From positions 1,054,001 through 1,118,000 of the forward strand of contig JACGCN010000008.1 in NCBI GenBank assembly GCA_014905825.1: a stretch of 64,000 nucleotides of DNA. The letters are read 5' to 3'. Within the stretch, counting starts at the first letter, position 1; every line of letters begins with the position of its first letter. The position numbers and the translations under genes are program-made. The notes under the pieces are model-generated. The model ran no database searches, had not been told where the DNA came from, and worked only from the letters and a program-made list of their open reading frames with translations. Source of the stretch: Lyophyllum atratum (Eukaryota > Basidiomycota > Agaricomycetes > Agaricales > Lyophyllaceae). Positions 35,140 through 47,908 of this stretch are shown here, in pieces.

Positions 35140-38100
35140 GCTTGACTTACCGTGTTTTGAGATAGTCACAATATGAGAAATAGTGTATCTGGCACCGAAT
35201 AGTGCCGTGTGCCGATACGGTCCCACACTCTGGAGTCAAAATAACCACGACGTCGGACCAGCCGCCACAACAGCTCCCACTGCGCTCTTCTGATGTTCTA
35301 TATCTCTATGATCATACTCATTCCACATTAATAGACAGCTCAGCCTACTGGCTGCTCTAATTCTGGAAACTCCCTGCCGTTATGCTCTCGCTGCAACGCG
35401 TTCAGCTTTCACCATGCTTTCACCAACTACTACTGGCATCTAGTTCTGCTTTGATGTTGCCTCTCTCGCTTTTGGTCCATAATATGTATCGACATACCTG
35501 CCCAATGCATGCACGAGATTACTCACGTCAACTGCTCACTGCGGTAGGCTGCCTCTTGTTCCTGAATGACCAAGTCGCCTGCCGCAGGCACGTTGACTTG
35601 ACTAATCTGAACCATGTGCTGCATTACAATAACCACGGCGGCGCTCATCCGCTAAATCCTCTGTGACAAGGCACACCTTCGCATTACGCTGCATTTTTGC
35701 TGCATTTCGTCATTTGTACGGCGAAACCCCATTTCTTCTTGGCTTCTATGAACATCGACTTTGGATCTTTCTAGATTTCTGGACTTTAGACGCGTTCCCA
35801 CTGCATCGACATCGACATCTGGATCGTGACGGTGACTGAGCCTCTGGATACGCCAACGCTTACACGATAGACACTTAGAGTCCCATATTCCTTTTACGCC
35901 CAGAGGTCCACCCAGCCCGCGGTCAGCGAGGACTGACGTCGACTTCCATGGGATATGTGTGTCCCCCAACTTGGAGCGATATGCATCCAAAGCTGTCGAG
36001 TCACCTCATTCTTCCCAGTAATTTGACGGGCCTGACCGGGAGGGCAGACAGATCCCATGAAATCATACAATGCTTTCTCGGGACGTCGACGAATGGAAAC
36101 ACTCAAGTTGCGGCACCACCGTCAATGACCGCACAGCCAGCCAGTCTCTACCTCGGCAATAGCCTTTTACCTGTTCTAGAAAACTGTGCAGTTGTCACTG
36201 CCGGGACTGACCTTGGTATTACCGCCATAACAGGTGCCGGTCCCCGCCACCACCACGGTGCACCCGGTCAGCCATGAGCCGCGGTAATAAAATAGACAGT
36301 CAGTAGACCCTGGTCATTTTCCGCAGTCACTTAGATGTTCCGACGGCTGTGCCGTCGTTCCTGTGCCAATTAGGATGCAGGTGTAGATTTGAGTTTGGAT
36401 TTGGATTTGGAAGCATTGCCTACAGGTTCTTTCAAGTTTCTTTTGGTTCTGCGCCGGTTCCGTAAGTGCGCAATTTCGCTAAACTGGGTCCGGGAGCATT
36501 AGGTCCTCCTCCTTACTGGATACAGGGTGGTGATAGGCACCACGCCCCAGTGGCGGTGAAAAGAGCTGTTCCTTAAGTTCCCTGGGCAGCCCGGTTGACG
36601 GCAGAACCTTGCTTGCAATTGAACTGTCGGGTACAAGTACGTTCCTCGAAAGCACTAGCCATGATTGGGCCACGCTGATTGTTCTGTCCAATGTTCCTGC
36701 CAGCCCAGACGTCCCTAGTATCTCAGCCAGACACGCAGTCGGGGCTGATGGTAGGTCGTGTCTTGTTGAGGCATGTCGGCGGTGGGAAAAGATATGGAAC
36801 TGAACGAAGGCCCGGCCAATGACCACATGAGTGGGTTATCGACGTGTATTAAGTCTCTTTAATAATGATATCCTCTGTAATGATGTTACGGCAGGTTACG
36901 ATATCGACTGGAGAGTGAGGGCGAGAGATCCTGAGAACAGGTCCCCCAGATAGGCATCGACTTCCTGAAGGGGCGGAAGATTCAGCGCACCAGGCACTAA
37001 GGGCCAATTATAGAACGTCAGTCAATGATCACAGGCATCGCTTGCCGACCCAACGAATGGAAATGCATCCTCTCGCCGTGGTGCGATACATAACCTCGTT
37101 ACCTTTCCTACACTGAAGGAGAAAATGATGACCTGATACCACTAAGATTATGGACATGTCAGGCCTGCCTCGGTGGGAACCAACCGGTACAAGCGAGATG
37201 CAAGATAAGTCAAGGGTCCTTGGGCGGCAGAATCACTGCAGTTTATGGACAAAAAGCGTGAGATTTGAAGGCGCCTGAAGACGCTGGACAGATGGACAGG
37301 CAGGTGTCGAGCGGGATGCGAAAGGCCATGGGAAGAGGCATTACGAAGAGAACGCCTTTATCCTGAGCGGTATCCGAGAGCATTATACTATTATTGATCC
37401 AGTTATTGACGTATGCACTTGTCGTAGCTGAGTATTAATCCACGAAACTGAAGGTGTCAAGGAAGGGGTGATGATTTTAATCGGAGCTTCGCAATTGACA
37501 GTGGGTACCCTTTGCACACATGGTTCAGTGGAGTGGATCAGACAGACGGTGGCAGCGAAGGCCGCATGCGTGAATTGGGATCTAAAGCTGCGGTGCTATT
37601 TCTGGAAGTGTGCACTGGATGACAGACATCTGATAACAAGCTGACCAAAAGCAGATATTCAGGTTGGCGTTAAGTCTTGTCTCCGGATCAGATGGTCTCC
37701 AGGCCCCGCAAGGTACGAGCATTGAGTTTTCGAAGTGGAAAGATGTCGAAGACAGAGGTCGATTGTATGATGGAAGGTTAAGGTGATGCTATAAACCGCT
37801 GTGAGTGTGGGCGTCTCTGTCGCAAAGATTTTAAGAGAGTCCGGGGAAGAGAAGCTGATGGTTCCTTGTGCCTGTGGTTACTCGCAGGGCTCCAGAGACC
37901 TGGAAAGCCTCGAGGCAACATGAGGGGGAGGAGGCTGAGAGGAGCAAGCAGATTGATCACATGAGAATGAACAGCCCTCGATCAGCGCAAATCAGAAGGC
38001 CCTTGCGAGTGATTTGACCTTGGAAAGGCGATTTCCGTCTGTTACTTATGTGCCTGATCCAACTCTGCCCTCAATCTCCGTTTCTCACAGACAACCGTCA
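35140..38100. other. Three-kilobase gene-poor stretch
   Basis: No domain-bearing exon was found. A 94-codon frame at 35382-35666 (MLSLQRVQLSPCFHQLLLAS..) has two hydrophobic stretches, and a 109-codon frame at 35948-36277 also opens with ATG; neither resembles a known family. From 36850 to 38000 both strands are rich in stops. The right end is the promoter of the G-alpha gene. Confidence 0.5.
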
Positions 38101-40679
38101 ATGACTATGCCTGTCCCGACGAGCGACGACCCCCTCGACGAGTTCCTCCGCCCTCCCCCAGACGAGACTCCTGACGAGCGCGACGTCCGACTGGCTCGCG
38201 AAGAGGAGGCGAACAAGATAAGCCAAGCTATAGATGCTACTATCAAGGCCGAGAAGCAGGCCAGAAAGAAGAAACGGATAGTTAGGCTACTGCTCTTGGG
38301 TCAGAGCGAGTCCGGTGAGCGTGTGTTCCTACCTGCACCCACCGACGTCGCTAACCGGAGCTTCAGGCAAATCCACCACTCTCAGGCGTGAGTTCCGAAC
38401 AGCCGGAAAATTCTTGTCCATACTCATATTTTTGCAGAATTCCAACGATTGTACACACCGACCGCGTTTCGGGAAGAGCGCATTCTATGGCGAGCGGTTA
38501 TCCAACTGAATATCGTTCGTTCAATACGAGTCATCCTCGAGACTCTCACTTCGCCGACACCAAAATCACCCAAAGCTTCGCCTTTTTCCTCACCACGACT
38601 GCGTGCTCGTAGCAATTCCCGACCACCTGCTCTACCCACGCACATACCTCCACTCCCTTCGTCGGACTATACCAATTACAACGGCTACGAGAACGGCAAC
38701 GGAAATGGCAATGGGAACGGAAATGGCCACCATGAAGACAGCCATTCTGGCCGTTTGCGTGTCGACTCGGGTGGGGAGTCGGACCCAGAATCCGACTCAG
38801 ACTTTCAAGCATCCCGATCCAACCCATCATCGACAACCCTAATCCCCTCCCCGCTTGAAGCCCTGAAGACGCGTCTCCAACCCCTGCGGCATATCGAGGC
38901 ACTTCTCATTGCGAAGCTCGTCCCACCAAACGAAGACGAAGCCACGCACCTCGCAGGGCCGTCGCACTCGAACTACCCGCCTGGACAGCCGATTCCCACC
39001 ACAGGCACGTCTTTCCGCAATCAGGAAATATTCGTACGACCAGGTGCTGGGTGGAAAGGTGCATTGTCTAAGGCTAGGGTCAACTACCCCAGCTACAGTG
39101 GGTCAGATAGCGATTCAGCACCCGCCGATACCGGTCGGCCCACGAGCGCAGGGAACACGGGTCTAGAGACGCCGGACGAACCTCAGGAGGTGCTATACCA
39201 GTGTCGGAAAGACATGATGTTGTTGTGGAATGACGATGTTGTGCGGGAGATCCTGAAGCGAAAGAAGGTGCGATTGGAGGAATTGCCTGGATTGTAAGTG
39301 GATCAATTGTTTCTCGCCGGCTGCGCGAGGCTGGAGGATGGTTGATAGATCTTTATTTTGGCTCTTTTTAGCTTTCTGAATGACCTGGAGCGCGTTACAT
39401 CGCTCAGGTACATGCCCACCGATGGTACGGACATTTCCTGTCTCCTAGATCATTGACGGTACCTTGATTGCTGATTGCCTATTGTTAGATGATGTCCTAA
39501 AGGCACGTCTGAAAACTGTCGGTGTCTCAGAATACAAATTCGAGATGGAGGTGAGCGCTGGGCGAGATAGCGGGACAGAGTGGCGGATAGTCGACGTTGG
39601 CGGCAGTAGAAGTCAGGTAGGCTTCCGAGATTCATATATTTCTTAAGGAGTCCTGGATGCTAACGAATATGCTGCTGCAGCGACGTACGTGTAACCTGCC
39701 ATCTATTTGAGGTTTGTTATCTTAGAGTCCACTCATTACAGCAACGTGGGCGCCGTTTTTCGACGATGGTGAGTCGTACCTCTGGCGGACTTCCGTCTCA
39801 ATCTGACATGTTTTCCAGTGGACGCTATCATATTCCTCGCACCTATATCTGGCTTCGATCAGGTTCTTGCTGAGGATAGGACTGTGAACCGGCTAGTGAG
39901 TCTCTCCTCCCGATCCTTGAACGATTTTGGTTAACGGCCGCCCCTAACAATTCCAAAGGAGGACTCTGTGCTGCTATGGAAGGCAGTCTGCTCCAACAAA
40001 CTATTAGCGAACGTTGATCTAGTGCTCTTCCTTAACAAGTGCGACATCCTGGAGGCGAAACTAAAAGCTGGGATTAAGTAAGCTACCATCCCTCTTCATT
40101 TTCTGTCATCCATTTCCATTCCATGTTGCATGTGCAATTCACGTTGCCCGATTTCTGTCCATCATCGCTGATTTATTTTCTCCGACCTTTTGCGCAGGCT
40201 GTCCAGATACGTCAAAAGCTACAGCGATCGAGACAACGATCTCGACAGCGTGAGCAAATGTATGTGCTGAGCTCCTGACGCAGTATCACGCGTATTTTGC
40301 TGATCAGTCATCCTTTGTGTTTGTGTTTCGCGCAGACCTCCGCGGAAAGTTCAGCGCGATTCACCGAGAGTATTCGCCGCACCCCAGAAAATTCTATGCC
40401 TTCTGTACCTCCGTGACGGTAAGTTTCTGTTATACCCACAGCCTTGAGGCTGTGATAGATCTTGGTCTTCTCACGATCTCACTGTTTTTTTTTCATCTCA
40501 TTCTTGGTAGGACACTGCAACGACTGCGGGCATCATTGCGAGTGGTGCGTTCCGTTTATGGCTCTTCTGCTACTCAGCAAGCCACCCTCAGTGACGTCAC
40601 ACTAAATATATCCTCTTTTTTTTTGACAGTCCGCGACATGGTTATCCGGCAGCACCTCAAGCAGTCAAAATTGCTCTAA
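38101..40679 (+). CDS. Divergent heterotrimeric G-protein alpha subunit with large helical-domain insertion
   Basis: About ten exons give roughly 600 residues; ordinary G-alpha subunits have about 350. The GTPase motifs are present: G1 LLLGQSESGKSTT (split by an intron), G2 RLKTVGV, G3 DVGGSRSQ, G4 LFLNKCD and G5 TSVTDTATTAGII. QFQRLYTPTAFREERILWRA matches the first helical-domain helices. A low-complexity insertion of about 200 residues then follows (Ser/Pro-rich, an (Asn-Gly)6 run, acidic Ser patch) before LYQCRKDMMLLWNDDVVREI resumes the fold. The N-terminus MTMPVPTSDD lacks Gly2 and Cys3, so N-myristoylation and palmitoylation there are not expected. It ends VIRQHLKQSKLL. It should be a signalling GTPase coupled to 7-helix receptors. 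Confidence 0.88.
38692..38727 (+). repeat. Hexanucleotide-like repeat encoding (Asn-Gly)6
   Basis: Six Asn-Gly codon pairs in a row, with synonymous variation (AAC/AAT, GGC/GGA/GGG), lie inside the G-alpha helical-domain insertion. The codon variation suggests the run is old rather than freshly slipped. Confidence 0.9.
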
Positions 40680-41367
40680 ATCTATATACCCTCGATTTAC
40701 ATATTCCCCGGGCCACCCTTCGATGATTTGCTCTTCCCACCCGCTTTCCTCCTTATTTGATTTGTCGCAATATTGTGCCATATAGCGTTAGCTCTTGGAT
40801 CTACCCCACCTGTGTCTCAAACTGTCTTCTACTGTGGCCGTCACGATTGGATGCCTCAGCCTCCTCCATGTACCTGTATATATGTTGTACAGTACCCAAG
40901 CCGATTAAAACGACAACGACAACGACACACCCACGATGCTCTATGTATCTATTCCCCGCCTTCAGGTCACCATTTCTGTTTAAATTTCTTGTTATATGCT
41001 ATTGGCCATTGACATTGCTTCTTGTTCCTTTCTTACTTATCAACACTCCGAACCACCTAGATATCATCACGCCACAACGTGCATAGGGCTCTCTATATTG
41101 CCGCAGCCGTACCATTCCCTGCAACTTGTACATATATACTCATCTTTGTATAACAGCGTCAAGGAGCACATAAAGTATGCCTTCACGGCTATATATTTCT
41201 TCGTGAATGAGGAAGTCGACTGGCAATTGACACGATGTGGCAGTGCACAAGTTATTTGGTCGCAACTGGTGTTCATATCTGCTTCAAACAAGCATCAACG
41301 AAATTCATGTGACGCGTGACGTGACGAGCTCGACGCGTACACCTCTATACTCTACGACTGCCTCACC
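40680..41367. other. Intergenic, nothing recognised
   Basis: About 690 bases between the G-alpha stop and the proteasome ATPase start. It is A/T- and pyrimidine-rich, with the purine-poor repeat ACGACAACGACAACGACAC near 40909-40927. No exon seen. Confidence 0.45.
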
Positions 41368-42919
41368 ATGCCTGTTGCAACCAGAGCTCCCATTGCCCCC
41401 GGAGGCATAAAGTCTTACTATCAGGCCAAGATAGAGACCGCGGAACTCACGATAAACCAGAAGACTCAAAACCTCAGGCGTTTAGAGGCTCAACGGAATG
41501 CGCTCAATGCCCGAGGTACGCCGTTTGTTACCTCTTAGTGTAAATGTTTTCATTGAGGACATTTGCTATCTTATTCAGTGCGGTTACTTAGGGAGGAGCT
41601 ACAACTACTACATGAACCCGGCAGTTATGTCGGAGAAGTCGTCAAAGTGATGGGAAAGACTAAGGTCCTGGTCAAAGTCCAACCTGAAGGGAAATACAGT
41701 GCGTCTCAAAGTCCTAATCGAATACGAATAGTTGTGCTGAGATGATCTACCAGTCGTTGACCTCGATTCTGAAATTGACATTAACGCCCTCACACCTACC
41801 CTCCGCATCGCTCTCCGATCCGACTCATACACAATACACAAGATTCTGCCCAACAAAGTAGATCCCCTCGTCTCGCTCATGATGGTGGAGAAGGTGCCAG
41901 ACAGCACGTACGAGATGGTTGGCGGTCTCGATAAACAGATCAAAGAAATCAAGGAGGTCATCGAGCTCCCCGTGAAGCACCCAGAACTCTTCGACGCACT
42001 TGGTATTGCCCAGCCCAAAGGTGTGCTACTGTATGGTCCGCCAGGAACCGGGAAGACCCTGCTTGCGCGTGCCGTGGCGCATCACACGGACTGCAAGTTT
42101 ATTCGTGTGAGTGGAAGTGAGCTTGTGCAGAAGTACATTGGTGAGGGTAGCCGGATGGTTCGAGAGCTGTTCGTCATGGCGAGAGAACACGCGCCGAGTA
42201 TCATCTTCATGGACGAAATTGATTCCATCGGAAGTTCGCGAGGAGAGAGCGGCAGCGGGGGTGGCGACTCGGAGGTACAGCGGACGATGTTGGAACTGCT
42301 CAATCAACTGGATGGGTTTGAGGCGACGAAAAACATCAAAGTCATTATGGCCACCAATCGAATTGGTATGTCTCCTTCCTCCCTCTCTCTACATCACAAG
42401 GTCTGACCCCTCTTCTAGACATCCTTGATGCCGCACTTCTTCGTCCTGGGCGTATCGATCGTAAGATTGAGTTCCCACCTCCAGGCCCCGAGGCGCGTGT
42501 CTCTATTCTGCGAATTCACTCGCGAAAGGTGAGCTTCCCCTTACATTGAGCGCCTATGGTATAGAGTTTGATCGGGCTAACGAGAAATTGTAGATGTCAC
42601 TGCAACGAGGAATTAATCTCCGTGCTCTTGCGGAGAAGATGGGCCAATGTTCTGGTGCTGAGGTTCGTGGTATTTGTACCGAAGCAGGTATGTTAAGTGA
42701 GTTTCCCCTGTGTACTCCTCTGATCGTCCCTCCTCAAGGCATGTATGCGCTACGTGAACGAAGGCAGCACGTTACCCAGGAAGACTTCGAGTTTGCTGTT
42801 GCTAAGGTTCGTGGGTCCCATAATCTGCACTCTCCATACAATCTCACCTTTACTCTGGTTTGTAGGTGCTCAAGAAGAACCAAGAGGGAAACACGTCGGT
42901 CAACAAACTCTTCTCGTAG
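41368..42919 (+). CDS. RPT6: 26S proteasome regulatory ATPase Rpt6
   Basis: Exons give about 404 residues. The N-terminal coiled coil is [20 protein letters not shown], then [20 protein letters not shown], with the OB domain piece [20 protein letters not shown]. The AAA domain has [20 protein letters not shown] (Walker A), [20 protein letters not shown] (Walker B) and [20 protein letters not shown] (arginine fingers). [20 protein letters not shown] and a C-terminal [15 protein letters not shown] complete it. The subunit belongs to the base ring that unfolds ubiquitinated substrates. The order and sequence match Rpt6 rather than other Rpt subunits. Intact. Confidence 0.96.
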
Positions 42920-43654
42920 TTTATATTGCTTTGTCGTTTCATTTTCCTGGCCTTTATATCATCTTTTCGCGACCTAGATACTGTAAGCTGAGAAATGCAG
43001 ATGTACTACACTTTTATGGCTGCTCAACCCGGCTACGGTGGTCTTTACCCGCAAGGTCAAACTTCGCTCTCAGTGGCCATTTTTGACGGCTGGCCATTGT
43101 TTCTTGGGATTAGGACCCCAATCACTGTCATTGTATATGCGGCTCTAATATTATAACGATGCTAGATACATCAAGCCATGAACCATCCGGCCACGAATCC
43201 ATGACGGGTGCTATCGAAGTTAACGCAGGGAAAATTCGCACGCTGCGGTTTAGATAAGACAGACAGACAGCGTCAGTCAAATCTCCTTTCTGTGTCCATC
43301 GACCACCACCTCATCCACTGTGCCGGCTCTGTCCAACATGGGTGTAGACTGTTCCTCCGTTGTGTGGAAACCAGGAGTGTGGTGCAAGCGAGGTCATAAC
43401 ATGTACGCAGTGGAGATGACCGTGACCATGTCCGGACAGCAGCTCATACAACGGATTCTCCGCAGTCGAGAATGCCCAAGCACCGATCGCTTGAAGAAGC
43501 TATCCGTCGAAGGCTAAATTCTGCCTCTATTTATGTGAGATCGATTAGCCTCATGGCCGGAAATGAGGTAAATGGCCGTTCAGGACCATATAAAGACGCC
43601 TGAAAGGTTTTCCACTTTTTCCTTCGACGCGTCGTTCACTAGACGCTCCCAACA
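42920..43654. other. Intergenic region before the helicase gene
   Basis: No exon recognised. Short frames at 43208-43517 have no domain. The right end is the helicase promoter. Confidence 0.4.
43589..43594 (+). promoter_or_regulatory. TATA box of the helicase gene
   Basis: TATAAA lies 61-66 bases before the ATG at 43655, followed by the pyrimidine-rich run TTTTCCACTTTTTCCTTC typical of fungal start regions. Confidence 0.6.
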
Positions 43655-46600
43655 ATGTCGATCATCGACATCTGCCCTCAGTTACGCCAAGATGGCTCTT
43701 GCCAGGACCCGTCCTGTCGCTGGACCCACAATATGCTAACATGCGAGGCCTGCGCGTTCATGTGCGCGTCGGCTGCGGAAATGGATGAACACTCTAGATC
43801 GCGGGTTCATCTCAATAAAGTTGGTGGGCAGTCTCTGGTTTTCAAGTGTCCTCTGTGCCAGACACGAGTCCACGGAAGAAAGCCCTGGACAATTCATCTC
43901 GGCTCTCTCAAGCATCTCAGGAGATGCAGAGCAAGTGGCGTCGAACCCAAGACCGTCGCCCCGGAAGAGCTTGCGGACGTTCCACGCCATACATTTTGTG
44001 TTACCTGCAACGTGCACATCCAGGACATCCATTGGGAACACCACCTCAAGAATGCCAGACATCTCGAGAAGGAGCGGTTCGCTGTGTTCAAGGTGGTGTT
44101 GGACGAGGCGGAGAAGGACAAGCATGGAGTCAATGTTGCAGGAGATTTTGACTTTGGCATCGTCGAGGTCGCAGACGCCACTAGAGGGAAGATTGCAAGG
44201 GGCACAATCAAGACAACCAACCCCTCATCACGCGTCACTTTAATCAGTATACGACTTGCCTCTGCAAAAGGCATAAACCCAGGACATTCTTCGTACGTTT
44301 CGCTTCCTGACGGTCTCTACCACCTAATGATCGACTCGCTCAGATTCGAGATCGATCTCCATGAAGGACGAGAAAAGATTTCGACGAATCCACTGAATTT
44401 CAGTATCACTTTCCGTCAAAGTTACATCGGACGATGCCAGGACCGCGCTGAACTTCTATTCGAGGACACGCAGCTTCGGACACGGTTTGTGATCGTTCGC
44501 CAGCTGGAAGGTATCGTGGGCAACAAAGCGGACCACGACAAGCTTAGGCCAACAGCTCCATACATACCTCGCACGAAGACTGCACGACAGGCGGAATATG
44601 CCGTGGTAGAGGGAGTACGGCCACCGTCGATGAAAGCTGTTCCTTATGTTGTACCACTGCCGCGCGCTCCCATCCCTAATGCATTGGCCACGACTCTCTC
44701 TACTGGCTCCCCCGCGAATAAGCTCGCCCGAATCAGAAGTGTATTCCTTCCCCGGGAGTTCAACGCCGCAGGCTATGACCGCCATTTCAAGCATCTCTTA
44801 TGGATCGAGGAGCATCAGATGGAGTACGTTTGTTGGGTCTTCTGACTCTGATATGTGTACTGGACAATTTACTTTTTCTTAGGAGAGATCTAGAGATCTA
44901 TGACATGACGAACGTCAGGATGACGACGTATATGGCATTCTATCAGTAAGTATGAGCCTGAAATACTTAAATCGTAGTGACCCTAATAACCCGCCATCTA
45001 GATTGGAAGTCCCAGGGCTGGCAGAAAAGCGCCCCAGCGTGCTCGTTGGTAAATCATTCTTTGTTCCTTGTCTTTTATAATGTCCCCCCATTTACACAAG
45101 TAATCGGATAGGTGACCGAATCCTCGTCCAGCCGAAAGGTGCTCGGGAAGGGCACTGGTTTGAGGGTGGAGTCCATGCTGTACGCAAAGAGGAAGTGAAC
45201 CTGCGTTTTGATAGATCTTTCAGAGGGGGGAGTAGGGACCAGCTCTACAATGTTCGGTTCAAACTCAATCGCTACCCCGCCCGGCGACAACATCAGGCCC
45301 TTGACAGCGCGTTCTCCGAAGACCGCGTATTGTTCCCGGAACGTACTCAGCTCCCCAAAGGGCCTTATCCCAAGCAGGCCGACGCACGCCTCCGGGTCAT
45401 CAATCCATTGATTGGCTTGAATGCGCCACAGCTCCAGGCAGTTATCTCAATCGTCAAGCAGCCCCCTGGTTCGCTTCCATTTATCATCTTTGGACCGTGA
45501 GTTTCGTCAGGATCCTCATGAGCCATGGTGTGCTCACAATTCCGGCAGGCCCGGCACAGGCAAGACCGTTACGATGGTGGAAGCCATTAAGCAGGTTCTT
45601 AAGGCCAATCCCAACGCCAGAATACTCGCATGTGCACCGAGCAATTCTGCCGCCGACCTCATCGCCATGCGCCTGCGGGACCTTTCCTCCAACGAGCTTT
45701 TCCGGTTCTACGCGCCTTCTCGGGCAAAGGATCAGGTCCCCCTCGAGCTCCTCGACTACTCCCACGTACGCCACGACGGCCATTTTTCCGTGCCGCCAAT
45801 GGCGCGGATGATGCGCTTCCGCGTGATTGTAACGACGTGCGTGTCGGCATCAGTCGTCTCGGGCATTGGTATCCCCCGCGGACATTACTCGCATATTTTC
45901 ATTGATGAGGCGGGCCAGGCCACTGAACCGGAGGTGTTCATCGCGATCAAGACGATGGCGAACCCCATGACGAATGTGGTCCTGTCGGGCGATCATAAGC
46001 AGCTGGGACCCATCATCCGCTCCAAGATGGCTTGCGAACTTGGTCTTGAAACCAGCTACATCGAGCGGCTAATGAATAGAGATGCATACAATCTGAAAGA
46101 TGGGTACGGCGTTTCGTGAGTGCTCCACTAACCCCCACTGTGCCGTGTGTTCTTAGTTGCTGTACTTCACAGGGTGGTGAAGCTCGTCAAAAACTTCAGA
46201 TCCCACAGCACGATCCTCAAGTTCCCCAATGAGCGGTTCTACGATGGAGAGCTTGAGCAATGCGGTGACACCAAAGTAATCAACGGCTTCATAGGGTCGA
46301 CCTACCTTCCAAATAAGGATTTCCCAATCGTCTTCCATGGGCTCTGCGGTAAAGATGATCGCGAAGCCTCGTCGCCTTCGTTCTTCAACGTCGACGAGGT
46401 GCTGCAGGTCAAAGCCTATGTGCAGGCACTACGTTCAGATCGTCGTTTCCGAACGAGTGCGTTGTTCTCCGTAACCCACCTCATTATGAAAGAAGTTGAC
46501 ATGATTCTCAGCGGATAACGATATTGGTGTAATTACCCCGTATAATGCTCAGTGTCGCAAAATTAGGACTGCGCTACGTAACGTCGCAGATGGTGTTAAA

Positions 46601-47157
46601 GTAGGCAGTGTCGAAGAATTCCAGGGCCAAGTGGGTTTTACTCAATACTGCATCCTGTTATTTCCTAATTTCTCCAAAGGAACGACGTGTGATCATCATC
46701 TCCACTGTGCGAAGCAGCACAGAATTTGTTGAGTACGACCTGAGGCACACCCTTGGCTTCGTCGCCAGCCCCCGCCGGTTCAATGGTTAGTACCCAATTG
46801 TTCCTTCCATCACATGAAGTTAATTTCAAGGCAAATCCCTCCCCTTTAGTCGCTGTCACGCGTGCCCAGTCGCTCCTGATCGTTATCGGCGATCCTTCCG
46901 TTCTCTCTTTGGATCCCCTGTGGCGCTCGTTCCTCAACTACATTCACCACAACAATGGCTGGACCGGCTCGCCCATCACCTGGGATCCCAAGGCCCCTGT
47001 CGACGAGGCTGGGGGATACGACAAGAAGATTCGCGAGACAGCGCGGATAGATATGAATGACTTCACGCGCCGGATGGAGGCGCTTACGCTTGCGGGTGTC
47101 GATGCTATCGGGGACGATGAAGGGAATGTGGATCGTCCATGGCGAGATGTAGAATGA
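43655..47157 (+). CDS. MOV10/SDE3-like superfamily 1 RNA helicase with N-terminal zinc fingers
   Basis: About nine exons give roughly 1,000 residues. The N-terminus has a C-x8-C-x4-C-x3-H-like knuckle ([19 protein letters not shown]), then three C2H2-type fingers starting [34 protein letters not shown] and [16 protein letters not shown]. The helicase core has [20 protein letters not shown] (motif I, split by an intron), [20 protein letters not shown] (motif II), [20 protein letters not shown] (III), [20 protein letters not shown] (IV), [20 protein letters not shown] (V) and [20 protein letters not shown] (VI). The DEAG box and layout match the MOV10/SDE3 branch, which acts in RNA silencing and transposon control. 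All helicase motifs are intact. Confidence 0.92.
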
Positions 47158-47355
47158 GTTGTCTCTTGACATGGGGTTCTAGACATTGTCGAAGATGTGA
47201 CCTCAATGGAGATTCATATATGCATTGATTGTGATACGTCAAAATATGGCAGTCATGTACCCTGGCGAAAGTATAGCACATGTGGAAACGTTCGTATGAT
47301 AGAGTACATACCGGTGACACCTGGGATTGAGATTCCTGAGTTTTATTTGGACATG

Positions 47356-47456
47356 GCCTCCTTGGCTCAGTTGGCTAGAGCGCAGGTCTCATAGAAATAT
47401 GACGCATCGTTGGATGTGTAATCCTGAGGTCGCAAGTTCGAGCCTTGCAGGGGGCA
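47356..47456 (+). tRNA. tRNA-Met(CAT), elongator, with intron
   Basis: The acceptor stem GCCTCCT pairs with AGGGGGC, discriminator A. The D arm is GCTC..GAGC. The anticodon loop C-T-CAT-A is followed by a 27-base intron at the canonical position after base 37. Anticodon stem CAGGT/TCCTG shows the T31-T39 mismatch usual in eukaryotic elongator Met tRNAs. The T arm is GCAAG-TTCGAGC-CTTGC. A TTTTT run at about 47477 is the likely Pol III stop. Confidence 0.9.
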
Positions 47457-47908
47457 CTATACATTGGAGTGATTCATTTTTCATCGCATCTTACATAGAT
47501 GAAGCCGGGAAGCCCGCATGCATCGTTGATTCGTTTTTGACGTTCTGCTAATACCCAGCTACCCAACGGCGAACGCGAAGCAACCTCGACCAGGGCTGAA
47601 AACAAAGTGTAGATCTGCAACCTGTGCAGTACTTCGACTAATACACTCAATTTCTACCTGCTTTCCACAAGACTTCGTAACATACCCGGGTCGTGTAACG
47701 GAGTCCTCTGGTGTGAAGTGAGCCGGCCGTGTAACCAGTGCATTCAGAGCACTGCAGGACGCTGCGGGTTTATATTACGAAATATAAATAGAATCAACAG
47801 CGTGGCTTGAGGGGAACTAAAATTACATTGACGTCAGCCACACCATCATGACCTCGCACAAAATCAGAATGGCACACTCCCAAATCTCCCTGAGTAGTTC
47901 CTCCGTAG
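47457..47908. other. Intergenic, nothing recognised
   Basis: The stretch runs from the tRNA-Met terminator to the membrane protein gene. No exon or repeat seen. Confidence 0.4.

Noticed and set aside
38546..38902. Minus-strand frame antisense to the G-alpha gene
   Set aside because: It is the shadow of the low-complexity (Asn-Gly) insertion; no start context or domain.
45484..45850. Long frames in other phases inside the helicase gene
   Set aside because: They arise from GC-rich codon use in the helicase core; the helicase frame carries all motifs.
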